Positions 1-8,509 are shown, numbered from the stretch's first letter. The stretch: 64,000 bases of DNA from Candidatus Amulumruptor caecigallinarius (GCA_023665605.1 JAMPDP010000001.1:207164-271163); one strand, 5' to 3'. Notes: generated by a model not told the origin, from the sequence alone. Program-made: numbers and translations.

Positions 1-226
1 GCGCAACAATCTGTAAATCAGCGGATGCACCACGGTGCATCCCTACAAATTGACGTAAATTGCCGGTTTTGCAACGGCACCCGGGCACGGTGCAACCATG
101 CGGGGCAGCACGTTGTTGTAATGATATAGAAGTGATTTAAACTTTTTGCGAAAGCCCAAGAAGTGTTTAAATATGTTTTCACTTCACTGACACGTAACAA
201 CCAAACAAACAAATCTTTTCAGCGAT
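1..226. repeat. Intergenic region with hairpin repeat and GAAGTGATTTAAAC element (copy A)
   Basis: No gene is seen here. A short hairpin, GGATGCACC/GGTGCATCC with a 2-nt loop (22-41), follows the words GTAAATCAGC, which also precede the hairpins of the dispersed repeat at 14959 and 52502. Positions 128-190 hold GAAGTGATTTAAAC, then CTTTTTGCGAAA, a second direct copy GAAGTGTTTAAA, and finally the inverted half TTCACTTCACTGA. The same arrangement occurs upstream of 17223. It ends about 36 bases before the start codon at 227, so it probably lies in the 5' untranslated region. No clear TAnnTTTG box is visible. Confidence 0.6.
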
Positions 227-1090
227 ATGAACGCCCGCAAGTCAACCCTCGCAGTCGCCGCATGTGCCCTCGGCCTGGGCTCTCTGACACTCGCCTCATG
301 CTCCGGCAATGCTGACCGTGCCGCCACCGGCACCGACGTGGAAAGCTTTGAGATCCGCGAGGAACTCAAGACGGCCTCCCGCAGCTTCCTGATGCAATAT
401 GCCAACGGCGACTCCGCCTACCTTACCCTGTCGGCCACTGTGCAGTGGCCTGTAAAGCTCGGCGACGCCAACCTGATAGCCCTGCAAGACACGCTGATAG
501 CGTCCATCAACAACCGCTCGCCCTACTCCATCGACGAGGCGATGGGAGCCTTCGTGAGCGACTACAACGCCATCTTCGATGAGCCGATGCCCGGACTGAA
601 GGCCACGGCGGTTGACACTGTGCCCCCGATGACCGAGACGGTGTTCAGCCTCGAATCGAGCGTGACGGCCCGCGTCACCGAGCTCACCGAGCAGACCGTC
701 ACCTACCAGATTACCGACTACAGCTTCACCGGCGGGGCGCACCCCAATACCGTGGTGACTCCTCTGACCTACGACCTGAAGAACGGCAAGGTGCTCACTT
801 TCGACGGACTCTTCACTGCCGGGGCTGATGCCACGCTCCTGCCACTGATAGAGGACGCGCTGGCGAGTCAGTATGGCGTGAGCAGCCCCAAGGAGCTGGC
901 TCGCATAGGGTTCTTCACCGACCAGCTGACGGTGAGCAAGCAGGTGTTTGTGGCAGACGGGCAGCTCGTGTTCCACTACAACCCCTACGAGATAGCACCC
1001 TATGTGATGGGACAGATAGATGTGCCTATCGCCCCCTTCGCCGTGGAGAGCATCCTCACCCCCGAAGCCAAGGCCCTGTTGCTTCAGTGA
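227..1090 (+). CDS. DUF3298/RsiV-like lipoprotein
   Basis: Predicted exported lipoprotein of 287 residues. The N-terminus is a lipoprotein signal with lipobox LASC (Cys about residue 25), followed by a Ser/Asn/Ala-rich linker. The C-terminal half, including TDYSFTGGAHPNT and later YDLKNGKVLTFDGLF, matches the DUF3298 (RsiV C-terminal-like) pattern, in which a GGAHP motif is typical. Such proteins are cell-envelope lipoproteins; in Gram-positives the fold belongs to the anti-sigma factor RsiV, which binds lysozyme, but in Bacteroidetes the role is unknown. No sigma factor gene is adjacent. The following L,D-transpeptidase is separately promoted. Confidence 0.75.
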   Translation: MNARKSTLAVAACALGLGSLTLASCSGNADRAATGTDVESFEIREELKTASRSFLMQYANGDSAYLTLSATVQWPVKLGDANLIALQDTLIASINNRSPYSIDEAMGAFVSDYNAIFDEPMPGLKATAVDTVPPMTETVFSLESSVTARVTELTEQTVTYQITDYSFTGGAHPNTVVTPLTYDLKNGKVLTFDGLFTAGADATLLPLIEDALASQYGVSSPKELARIGFFTDQLTVSKQVFVADGQLVFHYNPYEIAPYVMGQIDVPIAPFAVESILTPEAKALLLQ

Positions 1091-1146
1091 CCTCACTGCT
1101 TACGGCGTTATTATCCCTTAAATTCCTGTGCGGAGAGTAATGTGAG

Positions 1147-1177
1147 TTGCCTGATAGGCAAAAAGTTCGTACCTTTG
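1147..1177 (+). promoter_or_regulatory. Promoter of the L,D-transpeptidase gene
   Basis: TTG at 1147-1149, 20-nt gap, TACCTTTG at 1170-1177: a full Bacteroidetes sigma-ABfr promoter. It lies within the longest open frame of the next gene, showing that the TTG at 1147 is a -33 box and not a start codon. Confidence 0.75.
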
Positions 1178-1182
1178 CACCC

Positions 1183-1893
1183 GTGAAACGACATCTACGT
1201 ATCTTTCTCTCCTCCGTAGCCGTTGCCACGGGCATCCAAGCCGCTACCGCAGCCGATGCTGCGGCTGTGGCTTTCATGCCTGAACTTGAAGCAATCATCA
1301 GTGCCTACGGCGGCACCAAACCGGTGAAGCTCCCCGAGCCGGATGCCGAGAAGCTCGAAGCCCTTGAGGCAGACCGAGCCATCCCACCCGGCATCATGCC
1401 GTATCCGCGGCACGTGACCGTGGACAAGGCCAAGCGGCGCCTCGAAGTGATTACGCCCCACGGCGACGTGGTGGAGCGGTTCAGCGTGTGCGCCTCGCGC
1501 AACCGTGGCCAAAAGCGCCGCAAGGATGACTGCAAGACCCCGGAGGGCACCTTTGAGATTATCGGCATCTATAACTCCGAAGAGTGGACCTACAAGGACA
1601 CCGGCCAGAAGGCCTACGGCCCGTTCTTCGTGCACCTCAACACCCACCCCTTCTACGGCATCGGCATCCACGGCACTCCCACTCCGGGGAGCATCCCGGG
1701 GAGGTCATCGCACGGCTGCATCCGCGTGTATAACGACAACGTGAAGCGGCTGCGCAACATGCTCTACAAGGACTCGCGCGTCACCATCCTCTCCGACACC
1801 ATTCAGGATATGGTGCAGGGTGAGGGCGTACGCACCGGCGAAGTGGAGAAGGGGGCCCGCAAGCCCCTGGTGACCTACGTCACGCGCCATTGA
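1183..1893 (+). CDS. L,D-transpeptidase (YkuD family), exported
   Basis: Murein cross-linking or anchoring enzyme of the YkuD fold, 236 residues from GTG 1183. The N-terminus KRHLRIFLSSVAVATGIQAATAADA is a signal peptide. The catalytic signature is present: His163 (IHGTPTPG) and S-S-H177-G-C179-I-R, with Cys179 the expected acyl-enzyme nucleophile. A longer frame from TTG 1147 would place the promoter boxes inside the gene, so GTG 1183 is chosen. It lies about 6 nt after the TAnnTTTG box, so the message may be nearly leaderless. If not, ATG 1276 is the alternative, but that would remove the signal peptide. It probably acts in the periplasm on peptidoglycan. Confidence 0.85.
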   Translation: MKRHLRIFLSSVAVATGIQAATAADAAAVAFMPELEAIISAYGGTKPVKLPEPDAEKLEALEADRAIPPGIMPYPRHVTVDKAKRRLEVITPHGDVVERFSVCASRNRGQKRRKDDCKTPEGTFEIIGIYNSEEWTYKDTGQKAYGPFFVHLNTHPFYGIGIHGTPTPGSIPGRSSHGCIRVYNDNVKRLRNMLYKDSRVTILSDTIQDMVQGEGVRTGEVEKGARKPLVTYVTRH

Positions 1894-1941
1894 TGCCACC
1901 GGCCCGGCGTGAACCGTCCGGGCGAACACTGACCCGCACGA

Positions 1942-1973
1942 CACCGACACATTTCTGCACCGACACATTTCTG
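1942..1973 (+). repeat. Perfect 16-bp tandem duplication
   Basis: The unit CACCGACACATTTCTG occurs twice without interruption (1942-1957, 1958-1973), just upstream of the plsC start. No promoter box is recognisable in it. Confidence 0.7.
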
Positions 1974-1987
1974 CATCCTGACCAATC

Positions 1988-2701
1988 ATGCTGACGCTTC
2001 TTTACCGCATCTATCTGGTGCTTGTTATGGCTCCGCTGAGCCTTGTGGTCACCATTCTCACGGCCCTCACCACCATTGTGGCCTGCGCCCTCGGCGGCGG
2101 CCGTTGGTGGGGCTACTACCCTGAGATACTGTGGTCACGCATAGTGCTTGCCCTCACGCTGGTGAGGGTGAAGGTGCGCCGCAACGGCCAAGTCAGCGCC
2201 GACACCTCCTACGTGTTCGTGGCCAACCACCAGAGCTCCTATGACATCTTCACCATCTACGGCTACTTGGGGCACAACTTCCGGTGGCTTATGAAGAGGT
2301 CGCTGCGCAAGATACCTCTGATCGGCTACTCATGTGAGAAGTCCGGTCAGGTGTTTGTGGACCGTTCCTCACCGTCGGCAATCCGCCGCACCATGGTTGA
2401 GGCCGAGCAACGTCTGGCGGGTGGCATGAGTATCGTGGTGTTTCCCGAGGGTTCGCGCACGTTCACGGGCAAGTTGCAGCCCTTCAAGCGGGGTGCATAT
2501 ACGCTTGCCATGGAGTTTGGCCTCCCGGTGGTGCCCGTCACGATTGACGGCGCGTTCCGCGTGCTCCCGCGCACTGCCCGCTGGCCCCGGTGGGGCACTA
2601 TCACCCTTACCATCCACGCACCCATCTTCCCCGGCCCCGACGGCCACCACCTCCCCACCCTGATGGCCTCCTCCGAAGCCGCCATCGCCTCCGCCCTATA
2701 A
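1988..2701 (+). CDS. plsC: 1-acyl-sn-glycerol-3-phosphate acyltransferase
   Basis: Converts lysophosphatidic acid to phosphatidic acid in membrane phospholipid synthesis. The 237-residue protein has one or two N-terminal membrane segments (residues 5-35), the catalytic HX4D motif (His81-QSSY-Asp86) and the substrate-binding EGSR motif (Glu154-Gly-Ser-Arg157), all in the usual PlsC order and spacing. It stops 27 bases before the first of five AT3 acyltransferases and may be co-transcribed with them, although PlsC itself is a general housekeeping enzyme. The start ATG 1988 follows a 16-bp tandem duplication. Confidence 0.9.
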   Translation: MLTLLYRIYLVLVMAPLSLVVTILTALTTIVACALGGGRWWGYYPEILWSRIVLALTLVRVKVRRNGQVSADTSYVFVANHQSSYDIFTIYGYLGHNFRWLMKRSLRKIPLIGYSCEKSGQVFVDRSSPSAIRRTMVEAEQRLAGGMSIVVFPEGSRTFTGKLQPFKRGAYTLAMEFGLPVVPVTIDGAFRVLPRTARWPRWGTITLTIHAPIFPGPDGHHLPTLMASSEAAIASAL

Positions 2702-2728
2702 CCCCGCCATCGACTCTCTCCTCCTGAA

Positions 2729-3832
2729 ATGCAAGAAAGACCTACAAGTTCTCAATCGCCACTATCAAGCTGCTCACGGCGCATGGAGTGGATCGACTGC
2801 CTGCGGGGGCTGGTTATGCTTATGGTGGTGTTTGGCCACTGCGAGATATATCTGCCGGACTGGAATGTGTCGGATGTCGGACTGTTCACGGGTCGGTATC
2901 ATGTGCTGATATTCTTCTTTATCAGTGGCTTTTTGTTCTGTACGGACAAGTTTACATTCAGCGCACCCGGCATATTGACAGCCGACTTGCGTAAAAAGCT
3001 GCGCACTATCCTGTGGCCGACTCTGGTAATGCTGAGTCTGTTTTACTTCATGTTCTTCCGTCACCAGCCGCTGGAAGTGCTTGCTAATGACAATTACAAG
3101 AGCGGTTACTGGTTCACGATTGTGCTGATGGAATTGTATGTACTGAGCATGCCCTTGATTTGCCTGCTCAATTGGCGGCGACTTCCGCAAGTCGCTTCCG
3201 TGACAGCGGTTGTGGCGGTCATGTTAATAGCCGGCTTGAGCCCTGAGATTCTCCCCGGGGAATTTTGGGATAGCAAAACGGTGCACTTTTTCTCCCTTGA
3301 ACTTGTGCTGAGGATGTGGCCGTTCTTCCTGCTTGGAGTCCTCGGACGCGTATTATATAACGGACACAGAGAGAAACTTGCCGGCCGTGAAGCCCTCATC
3401 TGCTCCATCGTGATATTAATCGCAGGGAGCCTGTGGCATTATGGCAATCCCGAGGGTCTGCTTGCACTTGTGCAGCAATCGGTGGTTGTGGCGGGCATAT
3501 TCATGGTCTGCCTGGGAGCCGGAGAGCTGTTGTCATCGCGGTATGCTGTCAGTCGCTTCCTTGCGAGGGTGGGCCGCGCTACCCTTGTGGTGTATCTTTT
3601 CCACTACTTTGTACTTCTGACGAGCCACCGCATAGTGAGTCATTTCTTGACACGGCCATGGATTTCAGACCGGATAACCATCGTGCCCGTGACGCTGCTT
3701 GTTACTCTGTTTGTCATCGTGTGCTGTATGTTGGCAGACAAGCTGCTGAGGCGCACAAAACTACACGCTTTGATATTTCCGCCCTCGGGACAGCGGTTAA
3801 TGCGCAAGCTGTCCGGTGAAACCTCCACATGA
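2729..3832 (+). CDS. Acyltransferase-3 family membrane protein 1 of 5
   Basis: Integral membrane acyltransferase of the AT3 (OafA/NodX/WecH) family, 367 residues, with about ten hydrophobic segments. After a short cytoplasmic leader comes the family signature EWIDCLRG..GHCE with the conserved R-X10-H pair (Arg26, His37); FFFISGFLF follows. AT3 proteins transfer acetyl or other acyl groups to sugars of surface glycans, lipids or small molecules; the substrate here is not evident. First of five tandem paralogues (to 8435). Unlike copies 3-5, its leader has no cytosine run. Base composition is visibly less GC-rich than in flanking genes. Confidence 0.88.
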   Translation: MQERPTSSQSPLSSCSRRMEWIDCLRGLVMLMVVFGHCEIYLPDWNVSDVGLFTGRYHVLIFFFISGFLFCTDKFTFSAPGILTADLRKKLRTILWPTLVMLSLFYFMFFRHQPLEVLANDNYKSGYWFTIVLMELYVLSMPLICLLNWRRLPQVASVTAVVAVMLIAGLSPEILPGEFWDSKTVHFFSLELVLRMWPFFLLGVLGRVLYNGHREKLAGREALICSIVILIAGSLWHYGNPEGLLALVQQSVVVAGIFMVCLGAGELLSSRYAVSRFLARVGRATLVVYLFHYFVLLTSHRIVSHFLTRPWISDRITIVPVTLLVTLFVIVCCMLADKLLRRTKLHALIFPPSGQRLMRKLSGETST

Positions 3833-3886
3833 CGGCACACACGCTATGCAACTGTCCCCTAAACTACCACTCTCATTATCACGCAA

Positions 3887-5014
3887 ATGACTATCGCCAA
3901 CATAAATACTTCCACCCCACCACTATCCACATCGGGGAGCCGTCAGGTGTGGATTGACTGCCTGCGCGGCTTCACGATGCTGCTTGTGGTGCTGGTGCAT
4001 TGCGAGAACCATCTATACATGAAAGCTCCGGCAGCAATATCGTCATTTTCATCGTTTTACGTGAGCTTCATGATGCCGCTGTTTGTATTCATATCGGGAT
4101 ACTTTTCATACTCGCCCCACCTTCGGCTCAATGCAGCAGAACTGCATTACGCTATAATGCGTCGCATGAAAATGTTGCTTATTCCCACGGCAATCTTCAT
4201 GGTACTGTTCTATTTTGCCTATTCCTTGCCTAAAGGCCACAGTTTCTATCACTTGCTGTGCGACCCGTACAAGGGATTGGGATGGTTCACGCTTATCATC
4301 TTCGAGTGCTTTGCCGTAGCGGCTCCTTTTGTGGCGCTGCTCAATTCAGGGCTGATTTCGCGTCGCGCAGCATTGCTTCTGATGATTCTCATAGCCTGTC
4401 TCTCGCTTTATGTTCACTCCCGCCTCTGGGGAAACACTTCGGACTTGGGCGACTGGTTCAACATCATCACGCATCCGAGAGTCTTTGAGCTTTTCTTCTA
4501 CTTCATGGCCGGGATTGTGGCGCGTGTGGCACTGCGCGTTATGCGACCTCCGTATGTTTCACTGTGGGTGCTTGTGCCTATGTTTGCAGTGTCGTTCGGT
4601 GCGATTATTTGGATTGCACCCATGTTGAAATCTTATTATTTCGACTGGCGGATAGTCCCGTTCATCCTGATGAGCATCTTCGCTTTGTTCTTTCTATTCG
4701 CCCGGCTTCGCGATGTTCTTACTGAGGAGAATCGCATAGGTCGGTTTCTCTCCTATTTAGGACGCAACACGCTGCAGGTATATCTGATGCACCTGATGAT
4801 AGTCAACGTGTTTGACTTTGCAGTGATTCAAGACCTGTATGACTGGGGGTCTCTGAATCTTGACGCTATGCTACCATTCAACATAGCGTTGACCATCGGC
4901 ATAGCTGCTCTGTGTCTGTATCTGGACAAGCTGTTTGCGCGGACGCGCGTTTATCGTTATGTATATCCCAAGCTCCCGTCGCGTCGTTCGTTGACTACAG
5001 CAGCGACAGCTTAA
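3887..5014 (+). CDS. Acyltransferase-3 family membrane protein 2 of 5
   Basis: AT3 membrane acyltransferase of 375 residues with the signature VWIDCLRGFTMLLVVLVHCE (Arg27-X10-His38) and FVFISGYFSYS. Its C-terminus, LYLDKLFARTRVYRYVYPK, is shared almost base for base with copy 3, whereas the middle differs more, so the genes look mosaic. The leader codes for a short Pro/Ser/Thr segment in the same place as the C-run of copies 3-5, but here the cytosines are interrupted (CCACCCCACCAC). It lies 54 bases after copy 1 and 14 bases before copy 3, so co-transcription is likely. Confidence 0.88.
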   Translation: MTIANINTSTPPLSTSGSRQVWIDCLRGFTMLLVVLVHCENHLYMKAPAAISSFSSFYVSFMMPLFVFISGYFSYSPHLRLNAAELHYAIMRRMKMLLIPTAIFMVLFYFAYSLPKGHSFYHLLCDPYKGLGWFTLIIFECFAVAAPFVALLNSGLISRRAALLLMILIACLSLYVHSRLWGNTSDLGDWFNIITHPRVFELFFYFMAGIVARVALRVMRPPYVSLWVLVPMFAVSFGAIIWIAPMLKSYYFDWRIVPFILMSIFALFFLFARLRDVLTEENRIGRFLSYLGRNTLQVYLMHLMIVNVFDFAVIQDLYDWGSLNLDAMLPFNIALTIGIAALCLYLDKLFARTRVYRYVYPKLPSRRSLTTAATA

Positions 5015-5028
5015 ACACAATTTACCAT

Positions 5029-6156
5029 ATGACTGGTATTAAGCCTATTACCCCCCCCCAATCCTTATCAGCTGCAACGCAGCGGCAGGAATGGATTGAC
5101 TGCCTGCGGGGAATTACCATGCTTATGGTTGTGCTTGTGCATTGCGAAAATGAACTGTTCGGGTGGCATTACAGTCAGCTGTCAGCCCTGTCCAGCTTTG
5201 GCGTGAGTTTCCGTATGCCGATGTTTTTCTTCATATCAGGTTTTTTTGCCTACTCACGTCGCATAACATTGAATGCAGGCGACATGGGTAGTGCAGTCGT
5301 ACGACGAATGAAGATGACTCTAACACCTACTTTGATATTCCTGCTGCTGTCGTTCGCGTTTTTCCAGTATCCGGCGGGGGTGTCATTTTATGAACTTCTG
5401 AGCGATCCGGCAAAGCATGGCGCTTGGTTCACTATCGTAGCCTTTGATTGCTTTGCGATAGCAATCCCGTTCGTGGGTATGCTTAACTCTCAAGGTATAC
5501 CGCGCAGGTTGACAATGACGCTGATGTTGATAGTGGCTGTATGCTCGCTCTTTGTGCATCACACCATCTGGCACAATCACCTAAGGCTTGGACAGTGGTT
5601 TGCAATTATATCCAATCCATTGATATTCGAGTTGTTGTTCTACTTCCTTATCGGAATGATAACACGCGTTATGCTTCTTGACAGAAAGGCTCCGTATGTT
5701 CCCTTATGGGTGGCATTGGTATTGCTTGCAAGTTCGTTCGCGGTTATCTATTGGGGTGGACCCTTGCTGTCTGACCGCTACTATGATTGGCGCATTTCGC
5801 CCTTTGTCGTCATGTTCATACTGGGGCTTTTGTTCTTATTTGCCCACATGAGAGCAGTGTTCAACAGCCGTAACCGGTTCGGTCGGTCATTGTCATATCT
5901 TGGCCGCAATACATTGCAGGTGTATGTGATGCACCTGCTGATTGTTCAGGTTTTTACGCTGGATGTCGTGCAGAGCTTTTACCCTTGGCCAGAGCTTGAC
6001 CCAAATGTGATGCTGCCGTTCAACATAGCACTGACCATAGGCATTACGGCGCTGTGTCTGTATCTGGACAAGCTGTTCGCGCGGACGCGCGTTTATCGCT
6101 ACGTATATCCCAAGCCTCAATCTCGCCGCGTGACACCTGCCGCAGCGGCAGCATAA
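5029..6156 (+). CDS. Acyltransferase-3 family protein 3 of 5, C9 tract, in frame (ON)
   Basis: AT3 membrane acyltransferase, 375 residues from ATG 5029. A longer open frame reaches back into copy 2, but ATG 5029 matches the starts of copies 4 and 5 (M-T-G/D-x-K-x). Nine consecutive cytosines at 5051-5059 encode the Pro-Pro of ITPPQ and keep the frame open; ten would run into TGA soon after. Signature: EWIDCLRGITMLMVVLVHCE with Arg27-X10-His38. About 60 bases following the tract are nearly identical to copy 4, and the 3' end is nearly identical to copy 2. Expression is probably phase variable. Confidence 0.88.
   Translation: MTGIKPITPPQSLSAATQRQEWIDCLRGITMLMVVLVHCENELFGWHYSQLSALSSFGVSFRMPMFFFISGFFAYSRRITLNAGDMGSAVVRRMKMTLTPTLIFLLLSFAFFQYPAGVSFYELLSDPAKHGAWFTIVAFDCFAIAIPFVGMLNSQGIPRRLTMTLMLIVAVCSLFVHHTIWHNHLRLGQWFAIISNPLIFELLFYFLIGMITRVMLLDRKAPYVPLWVALVLLASSFAVIYWGGPLLSDRYYDWRISPFVVMFILGLLFLFAHMRAVFNSRNRFGRSLSYLGRNTLQVYVMHLLIVQVFTLDVVQSFYPWPELDPNVMLPFNIALTIGITALCLYLDKLFARTRVYRYVYPKPQSRRVTPAAAAA
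5051..5059 (+). repeat. Homopolymer C9 tract in AT3 copy 3
   Basis: Nine cytosines, codons 8-11 of the gene starting at 5029. Nine is the in-frame length. Confidence 0.9.
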
Positions 6157-6169
6157 AATGATTTAACAA

Positions 6170-7246
6170 ATGACTGATGCTAAGACTATTACCCCCCCCC
6201 AATCCTTATCAGCCGCAACGCAGCGGCAGGAATGGATTGACTGCCTGCGGGGGTACACGATGTTGCTGGTGATTACAGGACATTGCGACTTGTATCTTAC
6301 CGGTTGGTTCTCAGGGTTCTCGATGCTGAGCAATGTGTATCAGTTGCCGTTGTTTTTCTTCATCAGTGGTTATTTCGCCTACTCGTCCAAGCTATCGTCA
6401 GGAAACATGAATGCTATCTCTGGGGCTGTGCGGAAACGCATCAGGATGGTGCTGTGGCCTACGCTTGTGATGCTGACAATGTACTATTGTTGCTTCCTGA
6501 GTGGCAATTACTCGATTGCCGATATAGCATCGGACCAATATAAAGGAGGGTATTGGTTCACAATAGTTGCTGTGGAGATTTACGTCTTGGCGTTGCCGTT
6601 CATCCTCTTTCTCAACATCGGGATGCTACGCCTCAGGTGGGCTTGCGCCATTATCGCCGTAGCGATGTTGGTGTTTGCCAAAGCCGGCAACGCGCTTTCA
6701 GACCTGCTTTGGACTCACGACTTCATAGGATGGCTGTCACTGCACTTTGTGTTCAGCTATATGCCATATTTTCTGCTTGGCATAATGATGCGGCTTCTGC
6801 TCCCGATGCTCGTCGTGCGCGTCAACACATTACGCCTTCCTCTTGTCACAGTGGTAATATGCCTTGTGGCGTTATGTTATATGCCAACTTTGCGCTATGG
6901 AGCGTTTGACTGGCGTGTGATGCCGCTGCTATGTGTGCTTGTGGTGAGTCTCTTGTTAACGTTCCGAGGATTACGCGGCACACTCAATACGTCTACTGCC
7001 ATGGGACGGCTACTTTCGGTGATCGGACGAAACACGCTTCCCATCTATCTGCTACACTACTTCATCCTCAGCCTCCTGGCCCTTGCAGCGGGAGATGCCT
7101 TTGCCGGGGTCAACTCCGGGGGCGGCGTGTGGCGGTTACCCATCACCGCGGGAGTTGCCGTAGCGGTAGCGCTTTGCTGCATCGGTGCCTACCGTCTAAT
7201 GGCCACCATCCGTATCCGTAAATACATCTTCCCCGGCAGGGGTTAA
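6170..7246 (+). CDS. Acyltransferase-3 family protein 4 of 5, C9 tract, in frame (ON)
   Basis: AT3 membrane acyltransferase, 358 residues. ATG 6170 lies 13 bases after the stop of copy 3. The leader MTDAKTITPPQSLSAATQRQ contains a nine-cytosine run (6192-6200) and, from the run through the codons for EWIDCLRG, differs from copy 3 at about one base in 60. After that the sequence diverges sharply. R-X10-H is Arg27 to His38; FFFISGYFAYS follows. The body resembles copies 1 and 5 more than 2 and 3 (for example KGGYWFTIV). It probably acylates a surface glycan or lipid; the substrate is unknown. Confidence 0.88.
   Translation: MTDAKTITPPQSLSAATQRQEWIDCLRGYTMLLVITGHCDLYLTGWFSGFSMLSNVYQLPLFFFISGYFAYSSKLSSGNMNAISGAVRKRIRMVLWPTLVMLTMYYCCFLSGNYSIADIASDQYKGGYWFTIVAVEIYVLALPFILFLNIGMLRLRWACAIIAVAMLVFAKAGNALSDLLWTHDFIGWLSLHFVFSYMPYFLLGIMMRLLLPMLVVRVNTLRLPLVTVVICLVALCYMPTLRYGAFDWRVMPLLCVLVVSLLLTFRGLRGTLNTSTAMGRLLSVIGRNTLPIYLLHYFILSLLALAAGDAFAGVNSGGGVWRLPITAGVAVAVALCCIGAYRLMATIRIRKYIFPGRG
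6192..6200 (+). repeat. Homopolymer C9 tract in AT3 copy 4
   Basis: Nine cytosines near the 5' end of the gene starting at 6170. Nine is the in-frame length. Confidence 0.9.
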
Positions 7247-7297
7247 GACCTACTTTCATACATATAACCAATCAAGCCAGGACTTCAATATACCCAA

Positions 7298-8435
7298 ATG
7301 ACTGATATAAAGACGTTTACCCCCCCCCCTAAATAGAATAACCGAAGCAGTTGGCCAATCCGGCATCCGGCAGCGACAGGAGTGGATTGACTGCCTGCGG
7401 GGCATGACTATGCTGCTGGTGGTTATCGCACATGTGGAGCAGATGCTGATGTGGTGGGGCATATCTTCCTTTACATTCAGCACAAGCGATTACCGTATGC
7501 CACTGTTTTTCTTTATCAGCGGTGTGGTCACATTCTCATCGCGGATCACGTTGGCTAATCCGGAGAGCATAAGGGCTGCTGTGTGGAAGAAATTGATAAT
7601 GGCGTTATGGCCCACTGTGGTTATATTCCTGATATTCTCACTTTGGTTTATGCAGGTTGCATCATTGAATCAAACGTTGTTGAGTGAGATGAAAGGGGGC
7701 TACTGGTTCACATATGTACTGGTGCAGGTCTATATTCTGTCGATTCCGCTAATGTGTGTGCTGAACTCGGAGCGCATACCCAGATATATGGGCATCGCTT
7801 CCGTTGCGGTATTAATAATCTTGATTGCTGCATATGGCAAAGAGGTTACCGAGGCAGTATTCCCGCCCACTCTGACAGGGTATCTTTCGTTTTCGCGCGT
7901 GGTATATTATCTGCCATTCTTCATGTTGGGGATGCTCAGCCGGCTTGCCCTGCCGCACATCACAGCGTTCATGGACCGCCGTCGGTTTGCCGCAATACTG
8001 ATTGTCGCTGCTTCTTCGACAGCCGGCGTGATGCTGAGTGGAGGCGAGTCAGGAGTGTTGGCCGACTTCATAGGGCGCAGTATGGTGGTGGGCAGTGTGT
8101 TTTGCATTTGCTATCTGCTGAAAGGCATCCTATGCACGGGCAACATCGGCGGACGTATGCTGAGCATGATCGGCCGGCACACTCTGCCCATCTACCTTCT
8201 GCATTACTTCATACTGTTCGGCCTCAATAAGCTGATATTTCACTTTTTGCCCGGACAGATGCTACCGACTGAAATATGTGTGCTCCCCATGGCAGTTGTT
8301 GTAGCCATTGGAGTGTCGGGAGCGTGTCTGATAATCTACCGACTGCTTAAAATAATCGGTATACGGCAATACATATTTCCGACTGTACACAGCCCTGTGC
8401 CTCAAAAGTCCATCTTTAAATGGGTTCGCGGATAG
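7298..8435 (+). CDS. Acyltransferase-3 family protein 5 of 5, C10 tract, out of frame (OFF)
   Basis: Fifth AT3 paralogue. Read from ATG 7298 the frame is MTDIKTFTPPPK-stop, because the cytosine run at 7320-7329 has ten bases. Removing one C gives a continuous 378-residue protein, MTDIKTFTPP.., that reaches RQEWIDCLRGMTMLLVVIAH with Arg34-X10-His45 and the normal AT3 body to 8435. As sequenced, only ATG 7404 could start the main frame, and that would drop Arg34 and most of the signature. The rest of the gene has no further lesion, which favours a reversible OFF state over decay. A homopolymer sequencing error is the main alternative. Confidence 0.82.
7320..7329 (+). repeat. Homopolymer C10 tract in AT3 copy 5
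   Basis: Ten cytosines, one more than in copies 3 and 4. The extra base shifts the frame and leads to TAG within four codons. Confidence 0.88.
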
Positions 8436-8509
8436 TATAGAGTTCGCCTGAGCATTTGACAGAGGAAGCAATATTGACCTCTTTTGCAAAGATTTTTTCC
8501 GCGGCGGTG

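Noticed and set aside
4912..5028. Extended N-terminus of AT3 copy 3 reaching into copy 2
   Set aside because: The extension overlaps the 3' end of copy 2, and ATG 5029 aligns with the starts of copies 4 and 5.
7298..7403. Copy 5 of the AT3 array as an ordinary pseudogene or as a gene starting at ATG 7404
   Set aside because: A single base in a homopolymer is the only defect and the remaining frame is intact; a start at 7404 would lose the conserved Arg of R-X10-H and part of the first membrane region.
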